This document shows positions 7,770 to 14,933 of a stretch of DNA of 17,521 nucleotides, in pieces (the stretch's first letter is position 1; every line of letters starts with the position of its first letter). This DNA is from Flavobacteriia bacterium (GTDB lineage Bacteria; Bacteroidota; Bacteroidia; Flavobacteriales; Schleiferiaceae), in NCBI GenBank assembly GCA_949516455.1, contig CATILC010000076.1, forward strand, positions 1 to 17,521. The letters run 5' to 3'. The notes beneath the pieces were generated by a model. The model had not been told where the DNA came from. It saw only the letters and a program-made list of their open reading frames with translations, and did not search any database. Made by a program: the position numbers and the translations under genes.

Positions 7770-7987
7770 TTCGAGCGGGTCATAATGGCATACAACTCCA
7801 GTCCCAGGCCAGAAAGGACCAGTATTGGCGCTATGACCAGTCTGCGGGAATTGAAAATGGCATCGTTGAAGACATTGGGGTCGTCAGATCCGCCACCGGC
7901 CATCAACACATAACCCGCCGCGATGAGCAGCAAGCCGGCGATCATGAATACGTAGTTGCGGCGTCCGAAAATGAAGGTTTCTTTCAT
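7766..7987 (-). CDS. DUF3098 small membrane protein
   Basis: This 73-residue protein has a short basic N-terminus (KETFIFGRRNY) followed by a hydrophobic helix (VFMIAGLLLIAAGYVLM), a polar linker (GGGSDDPNVFNDAIFNSRR), and a second helix (LVIAPILVLSGLGLELYAIM). The pattern, including FNxxIFNSRR before the second helix, is that of DUF3098, a Bacteroidota family usually found between ftsX and uppP, as here. The function is unknown; the location suggests a role near the divisome or the lipid-carrier cycle. It starts 6 bases after the ftsX stop and overlaps uppP by 4 bases. Confidence 0.88.
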   Translation of the reverse strand: MKETFIFGRRNYVFMIAGLLLIAAGYVLMAGGGSDDPNVFNDAIFNSRRLVIAPILVLSGLGLELYAIMTRSK

Positions 7988-7993
7988 GTGCTG

Positions 7994-8872
7994 TCAGTAG
8001 TAAAGTTGATCCGTCTTCAGGCTTAAGTAACGCCGAACGGCAAAATAAGTACATATCAAAGAGATGAGCAGACCGGTCACAAACAATGCACCCAAGGTGG
8101 CTGCGTAGTGCCAGGGCATCATGATCTGCTGCAGTTCGGGCAGTTGAGAAAAAAGGAGCCACAAAAGGCCGGCGAGGAGAACAGCGGAAACCATTGCTCC
8201 GAGCAATCCGTGGAGCGCACTTGTCTTCAGGAAGGGCTTTCGAATGAAACCGGGAGTGGCGCCCACCAACTGCATGGTCTTGATCAGGAATCTTCGGCTG
8301 TAAATGGCCAGACGAATGGAGCTGTTGATCAACGAAATGGATATCAGCAGCAAGAGAATGCTGGCGAAGACCAAACCGATCCCGATCCGCTTGATGTTCT
8401 CGCTCATCAGGGAGAGCAGCGGCTTGTCGTAAAGCACATAGTCCACATATTCCAGCGCATCCAGATCGTTCTCGATTCGGATCAATTGCCCTGGGGTCAC
8501 GTATTCGGCATGCAGGCGCAGATCGAAGGCCGCTTGCAGTGGATTGTAGCCCAGAAAGGAGATGAAATCCTCTTCGAGCTGCTGAGTGAGTTCCTTGGCG
8601 GCTTCGTCCTTTGAGACAAAGCGAACGCTTTTTACATAACTCGCCAGAGCCAATTCCTTCTGCATGGTCATCCGGTCGAGCTCTGAAATGTCTTCACTCA
8701 AAATGACCTGAACGGCAAAGTTCTCCTTCACCATGCGCGCCACCTGTCCGGCGTTCAACAAAAGCAGCTGCAGCACGCCCAACAGAAACAAGACCAAGGA
8801 GATGGAAACCACGACCGAGGCGTAAGAGCTCCTCAGCCGCCGGCGATTGAATTTATCCGATCCTGCAGACAT
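7994..8872 (-). CDS. ftsX: Cell division ABC transporter permease-like protein FtsX
   Basis: FtsX pairs with the ATPase FtsE at the division site and signals across the inner membrane to activate periplasmic peptidoglycan hydrolases. The 292-residue product has a cytoplasmic basic N-terminus, TM1 at about 19-40, a periplasmic domain of about 120 residues (VQVILSEDISELDRMTMQ ... VRFVSKDEAAKELTQQL), then three further helices with RRFLIKTMQLVGATPGFIRKPF between TM2 and TM3. This is the standard FtsX topology. No ftsE gene is adjacent in this window. The start at 8872 is preferred to the in-frame ATG at 8953, because the extension would cross the divergent leuS start and has no family similarity, and a perfect -7 box ends five bases before 8872. 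It heads the operon with DUF3098, uppP and truB. Confidence 0.93.
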   Translation of the reverse strand: MSAGSDKFNRRRLRSSYASVVVSISLVLFLLGVLQLLLLNAGQVARMVKENFAVQVILSEDISELDRMTMQKELALASYVKSVRFVSKDEAAKELTQQLEEDFISFLGYNPLQAAFDLRLHAEYVTPGQLIRIENDLDALEYVDYVLYDKPLLSLMSENIKRIGIGLVFASILLLLISISLINSSIRLAIYSRRFLIKTMQLVGATPGFIRKPFLKTSALHGLLGAMVSAVLLAGLLWLLFSQLPELQQIMMPWHYAATLGALFVTGLLISLICTYFAVRRYLSLKTDQLYY

Positions 8873-8877
8873 GCGGT

Positions 8878-8885
8878 CAAAATTA
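8878..8885 (-). promoter_or_regulatory. Candidate -7 box (TAATTTTG) of the ftsX operon
   Basis: TAATTTTG matches TAnnTTTG perfectly and ends five bases before the ftsX ATG, implying a leaderless transcript if used. No good -33 TTTG element is seen at the usual distance. The sequence after the box (ACCGC) resembles that after the dxs box (ACCC). Confidence 0.45.
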
Positions 8886-8922
8886 GCGAAACCCTTTTCC
8901 TCGGGATGCAGAACACCGATTG

Positions 8923-8930
8923 TACTTTCG
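8923..8930 (+). promoter_or_regulatory. Candidate -7 box (TACTTTCG) of leuS
   Basis: TACTTTCG has one mismatch to TAnnTTTG and ends 17 bases before the ATG at 8948 and 26 bases before the ATG at 8957, so the leader would be short. The -33 element is doubtful (TTTC at 8896-8899, 23 bases upstream). It lies in the 84-base divergent gap shared with ftsX. Confidence 0.3.
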
Positions 8931-8956
8931 CAGGGTTCAAAAAGCGCATGCACATC

Positions 8957-11731
8957 ATGGAATACACGCCCTCAGAGTTCGAAGGCAAATGGCAGAAAAT
9001 GTGGGCAGAGCAGGAGCTGTTCAAGGCTTCTGAATCCAGTGATCAGCCAAAATTCTATGTACTGGACATGTTTCCTTATCCCTCGGGCGCCGGGCTCCAT
9101 GTGGGACATCCGTTGGGCTATATCGCCTCGGACATCGTCTCGCGCTACAAGCGGCACCGCGGTTTCATGGTGCTGCATCCCATGGGCTACGATTCCTTCG
9201 GTCTTCCCGCTGAGCAATATGCCATCAAGACCGGGCGGCATCCGGCAGATACGACCCGGGAGAATGTGGCGCGCTACAGAGAACAGCTCGATGCCTTGGG
9301 CTTTTCGTTCGACTGGTCGCGTGAGGTACAAACCTCCGATCCCTCCTTCTATCGCTGGACCCAATGGATCTTCCTGAAGCTCTTTGATTCGTGGTACGAC
9401 AGCGATCTGGACAAAGCACGACCGATACAGGAGCTCGTGGAATGGCTCGAAAAGAAGGGAAGCAAAGGGCTTTCCGCAGCCGGGGGTACAGAAGAGGAGA
9501 TCGGTCCGGAGCAGTGGAGCGGAATGAGTGAAGAGGAGCGCTCCGACTTTCTGCAGCACTTCAGACTCGCCTATCGTTCCGATGCCTTTGTCAACTGGTG
9601 CCCTGAACTCGGGACCGTACTGGCCAACGACGAAGTAAAAGATGGATTTTCAGAGCGAGGGGGTCATCCGGTGGAACGCAAGAAAATGACGCAATGGAGC
9701 CTGCGCATCACCGCCTATGCAGAACGCTTGCTGAACGGGCTGGATACGATCGCATGGAGCGAATCCCTCAAAGAATCTCAAAGGCACTGGATCGGACGCT
9801 CGGAGGGCGCTCGCTTGCGCTTTTCCGTGCAGCAGTCCGAGGATACGATCGACGTATTTTCCACCCGACCCGACACCCTCTATGGGGCTACTTTCTTGGT
9901 CCTTGCACCCGAACATGAAGGCGTCTCCCAGTGGACGACCGAGGAGTGTAAAGAGCCAGTCGATGCCTACAGGAAAGAGGCGGCTCGGCGTTCGGAAAGG
10001 GAGCGAATGAGCGAGACCAAAAGAGTGAGTGGGGTCTTCACTGGATCCTATGCGCTTCACCCGCTCACCGAGCAGCCCATTCCCATCTGGGTGGCCGATT
10101 ATGTGCTGGCCGGCTACGGTTCGGGCGCGGTGATGGCCGTCCCCGGACACGATGCACGGGACCATGCATTTGCCCAAAAGTTCGGTCTTCCCATAGTGGA
10201 AGTGGTGGCAGGTGGAGATGTCCAGAAAGAAGCTTTTGAGAGCAAGGAAGGATCCCTTGTCAACAGTCCGCTCATCGATGGGCTGAGTGTGGAAAAGGGA
10301 AAGAAAAAGATGCTCGACATTCTCGAAGCCGAGGGACTTGGACAACGAGAAGTGCAATACAAACTGCGCGATGCCGCCTTTGGACGACAGCGCTACTGGG
10401 GCGAACCCATTCCCATCTATTACGATCAGGGCATTCCAAAACCGGTGCGCGATGAACACCTGCCGCTAGAACTCCCCGAGGTGAGCAGTTTTTTGCCCAC
10501 CGAAGACGGAGATCCGCCGCTGGGCAATGCCCAGCATTGGTCCTATCTGCCCGAAAAAGGCCTTGTTCCGAACGGTGAGGGGCATCCCATTGAATGTACC
10601 ACCATGCCCGGTTGGGCTGGATCGAGTTGGTACTGGCTGCGCTACATGAGCCCGAATGCGCAAAACGGATTTACAGAGCCACAAGCCGAAAAATATTGGC
10701 GATCGGTCGATCTGTATTTCGGAGGGGCAGAACACGCCACCGGACATCTCCTCTATTCGCGCTTTTGGCAAAAGTTCCTGAAAGACCTTGGATGGGTCGG
10801 CTCAGAAGAACCTTTCGAACGCCTGATCAACCAGGGCATGATCTTGGGAACGAGTGCACTGGTCCATCGGGTAGAGGGCGAAGACCGATTGGTGTCGGCC
10901 GGACTGAAAGATTCCTACACGACCACGCGCCTGCATGTGGATGTTTCCCTGGTCGAGAACGGTCTTCTGGATACCGAGGCCCTCAGGAAATGGCAGCCCG
11001 ATCTTGCACAGACCGAATTCATACTCGAGGATGGGGTCTTCAAGGTGGAAGAGGAGGTGGAGAAAATGTCAAAGCGCTGGCACAATGTGATCAACCCAGA
11101 CGATGTGGTGGCCCAGTATGGTGCGGATTGTCTGAGGATGTACGAGATGTTCCTCGGTCCGCTCGAACAGCACAAGCCTTGGAATACACAGGGTCTGAGT
11201 GGTGTGCAAGGCTTTCTGAGGAAACTGTGGCGCCTGACCGTCGGTGCGTGGAGCGAAGATGAACCGACCAAAGAAGAATGGAAGTCGCTGCACAAGACGA
11301 TCAAAAAGGTCACCGAGGACATTGAGCATTTTTCATTCAATACGGCCGTGAGCAGCTTCATGATCTGCGTCAATGAATTGCACAGCCTGAAGTGCACCAA
11401 GCGCAAGGTGTTCGAGCCACTTTTGATCGCCCTTTCTCCATTCGCGCCGCACATCACGGAGGAACTCTGGCAGCTGCACGGGAACGGTTTCAGTGTCAGT
11501 CAGGAAAGCTGGCCTGAATGGGACGAAAAGCATCTGCAGGAATCAACGGTCGTCTACCCCATCTCTTTCAACGGAAAGACGCGCTTCACTCTCGAGCTGG
11601 CAAAAGATCTGTCGAAGGAAGAGATCGAGAAGGCAGCCATGGCCGATGAGCGATACGCCCAATATGTCCTGGGCAAAACGGTCCGTAAGGTGATCGTGGT
11701 CCCGGGCAAGATCGTCAACATCGTTTTGTGA
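8957..11731 (+). CDS. leuS: Leucyl-tRNA synthetase
   Basis: This class I synthetase charges tRNA-Leu and is 924 residues from the ATG at 8957. The HIGH signature is HVGH (48-51) within MFPYPSGAGLHVGHPLGY. The editing (CP1) domain carries STRPDT (302-307) and AVPGHD with the conserved Asp at D399. GRQRYWGEPIPI and WAGSSWYWLRYMSP follow. The second class signature reads KMSKR (703-707) instead of the usual KMSKS. Inserts such as the acidic segment around TEEEIGPEQWSGMSEEERSDF are typical of Bacteroidota LeuRS. MEYTPSEFEGKWQ is the family-like N-terminus; an in-frame ATG at 8948 would add three residues, while the ATG at 8906 would overlap the ftsX promoter. It is divergent from the ftsX operon. 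Confidence 0.97.
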   Translation: MEYTPSEFEGKWQKMWAEQELFKASESSDQPKFYVLDMFPYPSGAGLHVGHPLGYIASDIVSRYKRHRGFMVLHPMGYDSFGLPAEQYAIKTGRHPADTTRENVARYREQLDALGFSFDWSREVQTSDPSFYRWTQWIFLKLFDSWYDSDLDKARPIQELVEWLEKKGSKGLSAAGGTEEEIGPEQWSGMSEEERSDFLQHFRLAYRSDAFVNWCPELGTVLANDEVKDGFSERGGHPVERKKMTQWSLRITAYAERLLNGLDTIAWSESLKESQRHWIGRSEGARLRFSVQQSEDTIDVFSTRPDTLYGATFLVLAPEHEGVSQWTTEECKEPVDAYRKEAARRSERERMSETKRVSGVFTGSYALHPLTEQPIPIWVADYVLAGYGSGAVMAVPGHDARDHAFAQKFGLPIVEVVAGGDVQKEAFESKEGSLVNSPLIDGLSVEKGKKKMLDILEAEGLGQREVQYKLRDAAFGRQRYWGEPIPIYYDQGIPKPVRDEHLPLELPEVSSFLPTEDGDPPLGNAQHWSYLPEKGLVPNGEGHPIECTTMPGWAGSSWYWLRYMSPNAQNGFTEPQAEKYWRSVDLYFGGAEHATGHLLYSRFWQKFLKDLGWVGSEEPFERLINQGMILGTSALVHRVEGEDRLVSAGLKDSYTTTRLHVDVSLVENGLLDTEALRKWQPDLAQTEFILEDGVFKVEEEVEKMSKRWHNVINPDDVVAQYGADCLRMYEMFLGPLEQHKPWNTQGLSGVQGFLRKLWRLTVGAWSEDEPTKEEWKSLHKTIKKVTEDIEHFSFNTAVSSFMICVNELHSLKCTKRKVFEPLLIALSPFAPHITEELWQLHGNGFSVSQESWPEWDEKHLQESTVVYPISFNGKTRFTLELAKDLSKEEIEKAAMADERYAQYVLGKTVRKVIVVPGKIVNIVL

Positions 11732-11736
11732 TCATT

Positions 11737-11759
11737 GGAAGAAGGCCTGGACGTCTTCC
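11737..11759 (+). terminator. Weak hairpin after leuS
   Basis: GGAAGA and TCTTCC form a 6-bp stem with an 11-base loop just after the leuS stop. No T-run follows, so it is at best a poor terminator or an mRNA 3' end structure. Confidence 0.15.
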
Positions 11760-11812
11760 TGAACTTGGTCCGCGTTTTGCTCCATTCTCGGAGAAATCGA
11801 TGAACTTGGACC
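11760..11812 (+). repeat. 12-bp imperfect direct repeat upstream of the DUF3108 gene
   Basis: TGAACTTGGTCC (11760-11771) and TGAACTTGGACC (11801-11812) match at 11 of 12 positions and start 41 bases apart, close to four helical turns. The second copy ends one base before the ATG of the DUF3108 gene. Together they span most of the 82-base gap between leuS and that gene. They may be an operator or chance. Confidence 0.45.
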
Positions 11813-11813
11813 C

Positions 11814-12641
11814 ATGAGAACGCTCATTCTTTTGCCCGCGCTGCTTTTGCATCTCGCCTCCCTGGCCCAGCTGCCAGAGCAACGCTCAGCTGCCGAACAG
11901 ATGGATGGCCAAAAGCGCATCCAAAGCTTTGCGAAAGGGCAGGACGCTTTTGGAGTGGGAGAATTCCTCAAGTACAAGATCCGCTATGGACTGCTTCAGG
12001 CTGGAGAAGCAGAGCTGCGGGTTTCCCGCAAGGTCGAGCGCAGCGGCCGCACTCTGTTGCACATGGTGGGTACGGGAAGAACAGTGGGAATGGTCGATGT
12101 CTTCTTCCGGACCCGTGATCGCTACGAGACCTACATGGACGCCTCTGCTCTTCGGCCTGTGGAATTCATTCGCGATGTGGACGAGGGCGGCTACATCATC
12201 AAAAGACATATTCACTTCGATCCAGAGGCCGGAACCGCCCGGGACGATCTGGACGGCCGCGATACGGTATATCAACTGCCGGAACGGGTTCAGGACATGC
12301 TTTCTGCCTTTTATTACGCCAGAACATTGAATGCCCAGGATCTGAAGGTGGGCGACATGATCCCGATCGATATTTTCATCGACCATGAGGTCTTTCACTT
12401 CCACCTGCAATTCCTCGGGCGGGAGAACGTACGCACTCGTTTTGGGAAATTGCGCTGCCTGAAGTTGATGCCGGTTGTTCAATCCGGTCGTGTATTCAGC
12501 AAAGAAGAAGGCATGACCCTATGGGTGAGCGACGACAAGAACAAGATCCCCGTGAAGTTAAAAGCCGACCTGCGTGTCGGATCGGTGAAGATCGAATTGA
12601 ACGATTACCGTAAACTCGCACATCCTGTCCGTTTCCGTTGA
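11814..12641 (+). CDS. DUF3108 domain-containing secreted protein
   Basis: This 275-residue protein has a signal peptide (MRTLILLPALLLHLASLAQ). After a polar linker the domain begins at FGVGEFLKYKIRYGLLQAGEAELRV, a typical DUF3108 opening, and continues with beta-rich segments (DRYETYMDASALRPVEFIRD, EGGYIIKRHIHFD) and the closing EGMTLWVSDDKNKIPVKLKADLRVGSVKIELNDY. DUF3108 proteins are exported; their function is not established to my knowledge. No lipobox or transmembrane anchor is seen, so it is likely periplasmic. The start is set by the signal peptide, with ACCC directly before the ATG. It lies 82 bases after leuS and 24 bases before the tryptophan dioxygenase gene. Confidence 0.87.
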   Translation: MRTLILLPALLLHLASLAQLPEQRSAAEQMDGQKRIQSFAKGQDAFGVGEFLKYKIRYGLLQAGEAELRVSRKVERSGRTLLHMVGTGRTVGMVDVFFRTRDRYETYMDASALRPVEFIRDVDEGGYIIKRHIHFDPEAGTARDDLDGRDTVYQLPERVQDMLSAFYYARTLNAQDLKVGDMIPIDIFIDHEVFHFHLQFLGRENVRTRFGKLRCLKLMPVVQSGRVFSKEEGMTLWVSDDKNKIPVKLKADLRVGSVKIELNDYRKLAHPVRFR

Positions 12642-12665
12642 CTCGGCTGAACCAAACTTCTGACC

Positions 12666-13661
12666 ATGGAATCCAACAAGCCCCCTGGAGCAAATAAGGA
12701 AGAGATACAGAAGCGCATTGAGCTTCTGGCCGAAAAGTATCAGGCCTCGGGCCAGGAGCTGATCGACTACCTCGATGGCTTGCTGCATGCAGACTATCTG
12801 ACGTATTGGGATTATGTGCACCTGGATACCCTTTTGAGCCTTCAAACACCGAAGACGAGCATTCCGGATGAGCCGATCTTCATCATGTACCATCAGATCA
12901 CGGAGCTCTACTTCAAGCTCTCCTTGCACGAACTCGAGCAGATCGCTTCGGCCGAGCACTTAGAAGCAGATGCCTTGCTGGAAAAAGTGCAGCGGATCAA
13001 CCGCTATTTCGGTGCCCTCACCCATTCCTTCGGCGTGATGGAAAAGGGAATGGACCGAAAGCAGTTCCTGGATTTCCGGATGTCGCTGATACCGGCCAGT
13101 GGCTTCCAGTCGGCACAATACAGAATGATCGAGATCCACGCTACAGACTTCGTTCGGCTCTTGCACAAGGACCAGCGGGAAAAGTGGGCCAATGAAGAAG
13201 AGGAGATCCCCGCAATGTTCGAGCACATCTATTGGAAGGAAGGCGCCATCGTGGCCAAAACGAAAGAAAAGACCCTGACCCTACGTCAGTTTGAAAAGAA
13301 ATACAGCGATGAACTGATCCGACTCGCGCAGCGGGTACAAGGCCGGACGCTTCGTTCCATTTACCGCAAACTGGCCAAAGGATCAGCGGAGCTGGATGAA
13401 CTCAAGAATGCCCTTCGCACACTCGACCTACAGGTCAATGTGAACTGGCCCTTGCAGCACTACAAAACAGCTGTTGCCTATCTGGCGGCACGGCCAAACG
13501 ACATCCGCTCCACCGGCGGAACAAATTGGCAACAATATCTGCCACCGCGCTTTCAAAAGCGCATCTTTTTCCCTGAGCTTTGGACGGAAAAGGAACAGGG
13601 GGAATGGGGAAAGAGTTGGGTGGAAGACACCCTGAACGAGCTTCGCGGACAACGGCAGTAG
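12666..13661 (+). CDS. Tryptophan 2,3-dioxygenase
   Basis: This 331-residue cytoplasmic haem enzyme oxidises L-tryptophan to N-formylkynurenine, the entry to the kynurenine route. Family landmarks are TYWDYVHLDTLLSLQ, IFIMYHQITELYFKLSLHELEQ (H76, equivalent to the active-site His), FLDFRMSLIPASGFQSAQYRMIE (R138, substrate carboxylate), the probable proximal haem ligand H265 in WPLQHYKTAVAYL, and STGGTNWQQYLPPRFQKRI, which contains the TGG loop near the substrate. The sequence belongs to the Bacteroidota-type branch rather than the classical kynA type, so I give no symbol. No kynurenine-pathway partner (formamidase, kynureninase or monooxygenase) is in the window. It is 24 bases after the DUF3108 gene and 12 bases before the M23 gene, so co-transcription is likely. 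Confidence 0.92.
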   Translation: MESNKPPGANKEEIQKRIELLAEKYQASGQELIDYLDGLLHADYLTYWDYVHLDTLLSLQTPKTSIPDEPIFIMYHQITELYFKLSLHELEQIASAEHLEADALLEKVQRINRYFGALTHSFGVMEKGMDRKQFLDFRMSLIPASGFQSAQYRMIEIHATDFVRLLHKDQREKWANEEEEIPAMFEHIYWKEGAIVAKTKEKTLTLRQFEKKYSDELIRLAQRVQGRTLRSIYRKLAKGSAELDELKNALRTLDLQVNVNWPLQHYKTAVAYLAARPNDIRSTGGTNWQQYLPPRFQKRIFFPELWTEKEQGEWGKSWVEDTLNELRGQRQ

Positions 13662-13673
13662 ATCCATTGGTCC

Positions 13674-14933
13674 ATGAACTGGGTTAAGGCCTTTTATTTC
13701 ATCGGGATTCCGTGCTTTCTCCTGCATGCCTGCGCCACAGATGCGGTGCAAACTGCAGATGTTGGCTCGTCTGAAAAAGAACCGCCGAAAAAACCTAAAA
13801 TAGAATTTGGCCTGGTCGTCGATTCCCTGGAACACAGCACCCACAGCATTCGCTTTGGAGAAACCTTCTCCGGCATACTCGATGCCGCGGGCGTCGATCG
13901 GCAGACGCAATTCCGAATCCAATCGAAGGGATCCGAAGTATTCGACCCGGCGCGCATTCAAGAGGGAAAAACGGTCCACTTCTACCGCTCTGTCGACGAC
14001 AGCTTAAAGCCTGTACTGCACATGGTCTATGCCGAAAATGCCCTGTCCTACGTGCGCATCGATCTAAAAGACAGCCTGCTGGTGCAGCGCATCCAAAAGG
14101 AAGTTCAGGTTCGGGAACGCATCCTCAGCACCTCGATCCGTTCCTCTCTGTACGAAGACCTTCTCAAGGACGGAGGATCAGTCGATCTCGCTCTGAAAGT
14201 GGCCGATCTCTACGCCTGGAGCATCGACTTCTTCCGGCTGCAAAAGGGCGATGCACTCGTTGTGGCCTACGACGAACGATTTGTGGACGACAGCGTCCGC
14301 GTGGGCCTTGGGAATATCCGCTTTGCCCGCTTCCGACATGCTGATAAGAATTTCGATGCCTATCGCCTGGAGTCTGATGGCCGGCTGATCGACTACTACG
14401 ATGAAGAAGGGCGCAGCCTTCGAAAGGCCTTTTTGAAATCGCCCCTCGACTTCTTTCGCATTTCCTCCCGCTTCAACCGAAGGCGGTTCCATCCCGTGCT
14501 CAAGCGGGTGAAACCTCATTTGGGTACCGATTACGCTGCTCCCACGGGAACGCCGATCCGCACAACGGCAGATGGCGTCATCTCCAAGACCGGTTATACC
14601 CGAGGAAATGGCAACTATGTGAAGGTTCGCCACAACGGGACCTACAGCACCCAATACCTGCACATGAGCAAGATCAAAAAGAGCATCAGGCAAGGCATTG
14701 CCGTGACCCAAGGCGATGTGATCGGTTATGTGGGAAGCACAGGTCTGGCGACGGGACCACATGTGTGCTACAGATTCTGGAAGAACGGACGGCAAGTGGA
14801 CCCGCTCAAGGAAAAACTGCCGGAAGCCAAGACCATCGAAGAAGTTTACAAAGAGCCCCTGCAGCTGCTTTGTGATTCGGTCCGGCCGCAGCTTGACCGA
14901 CTGATGGAAGAAGAAATGACCCGTTTGCCTTAA
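13674..14933 (+). CDS. M23-family peptidoglycan endopeptidase-like lipoprotein
   Basis: This 419-residue protein begins with a lipoprotein signal peptide ending in the lipobox-like LHAC (Cys20). A polar linker (residues about 25-42) precedes an N-terminal alpha/beta region resembling the OapA/LysM-like part of OMP/Csd3-type M23 proteins (about 50-250). The LytM domain occupies about 262-395: HLGTDYAAP supplies zinc ligands H282 and D286, GNGNYVKVRHNGTYSTQYLHMSK contains H330, and the last motif is GPHVCYRFW (363-365), where the second His of the usual HxH is Cys365. The role is probably cross-link cleavage in peptidoglycan, or regulation if inactive. The stop codon shares a TTAA with that of the convergent recJ. 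Confidence 0.9.
   Translation: MNWVKAFYFIGIPCFLLHACATDAVQTADVGSSEKEPPKKPKIEFGLVVDSLEHSTHSIRFGETFSGILDAAGVDRQTQFRIQSKGSEVFDPARIQEGKTVHFYRSVDDSLKPVLHMVYAENALSYVRIDLKDSLLVQRIQKEVQVRERILSTSIRSSLYEDLLKDGGSVDLALKVADLYAWSIDFFRLQKGDALVVAYDERFVDDSVRVGLGNIRFARFRHADKNFDAYRLESDGRLIDYYDEEGRSLRKAFLKSPLDFFRISSRFNRRRFHPVLKRVKPHLGTDYAAPTGTPIRTTADGVISKTGYTRGNGNYVKVRHNGTYSTQYLHMSKIKKSIRQGIAVTQGDVIGYVGSTGLATGPHVCYRFWKNGRQVDPLKEKLPEAKTIEEVYKEPLQLLCDSVRPQLDRLMEEEMTRLP

Noticed and set aside
8873..8953. N-terminal extensions of ftsX (to 8953) and leuS (from 8906) that would overlap each other
   Set aside because: Both extensions lack family similarity and would place each coding region across the other's promoter; the internal ATGs at 8872 and 8957 give normal N-termini.
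9650..10459. Long open frame on the minus strand opposite leuS (269 codons)
   Set aside because: Antisense to the well-supported editing region of LeuRS, with no family resemblance.
13544..13562. 16-base near-palindrome GCGCTTT-CA-AAAGCGC
   Set aside because: It lies inside the tryptophan dioxygenase gene and encodes a conserved stretch (RFQKRIF); the two-base loop cannot form a hairpin, so it is most likely codon coincidence.
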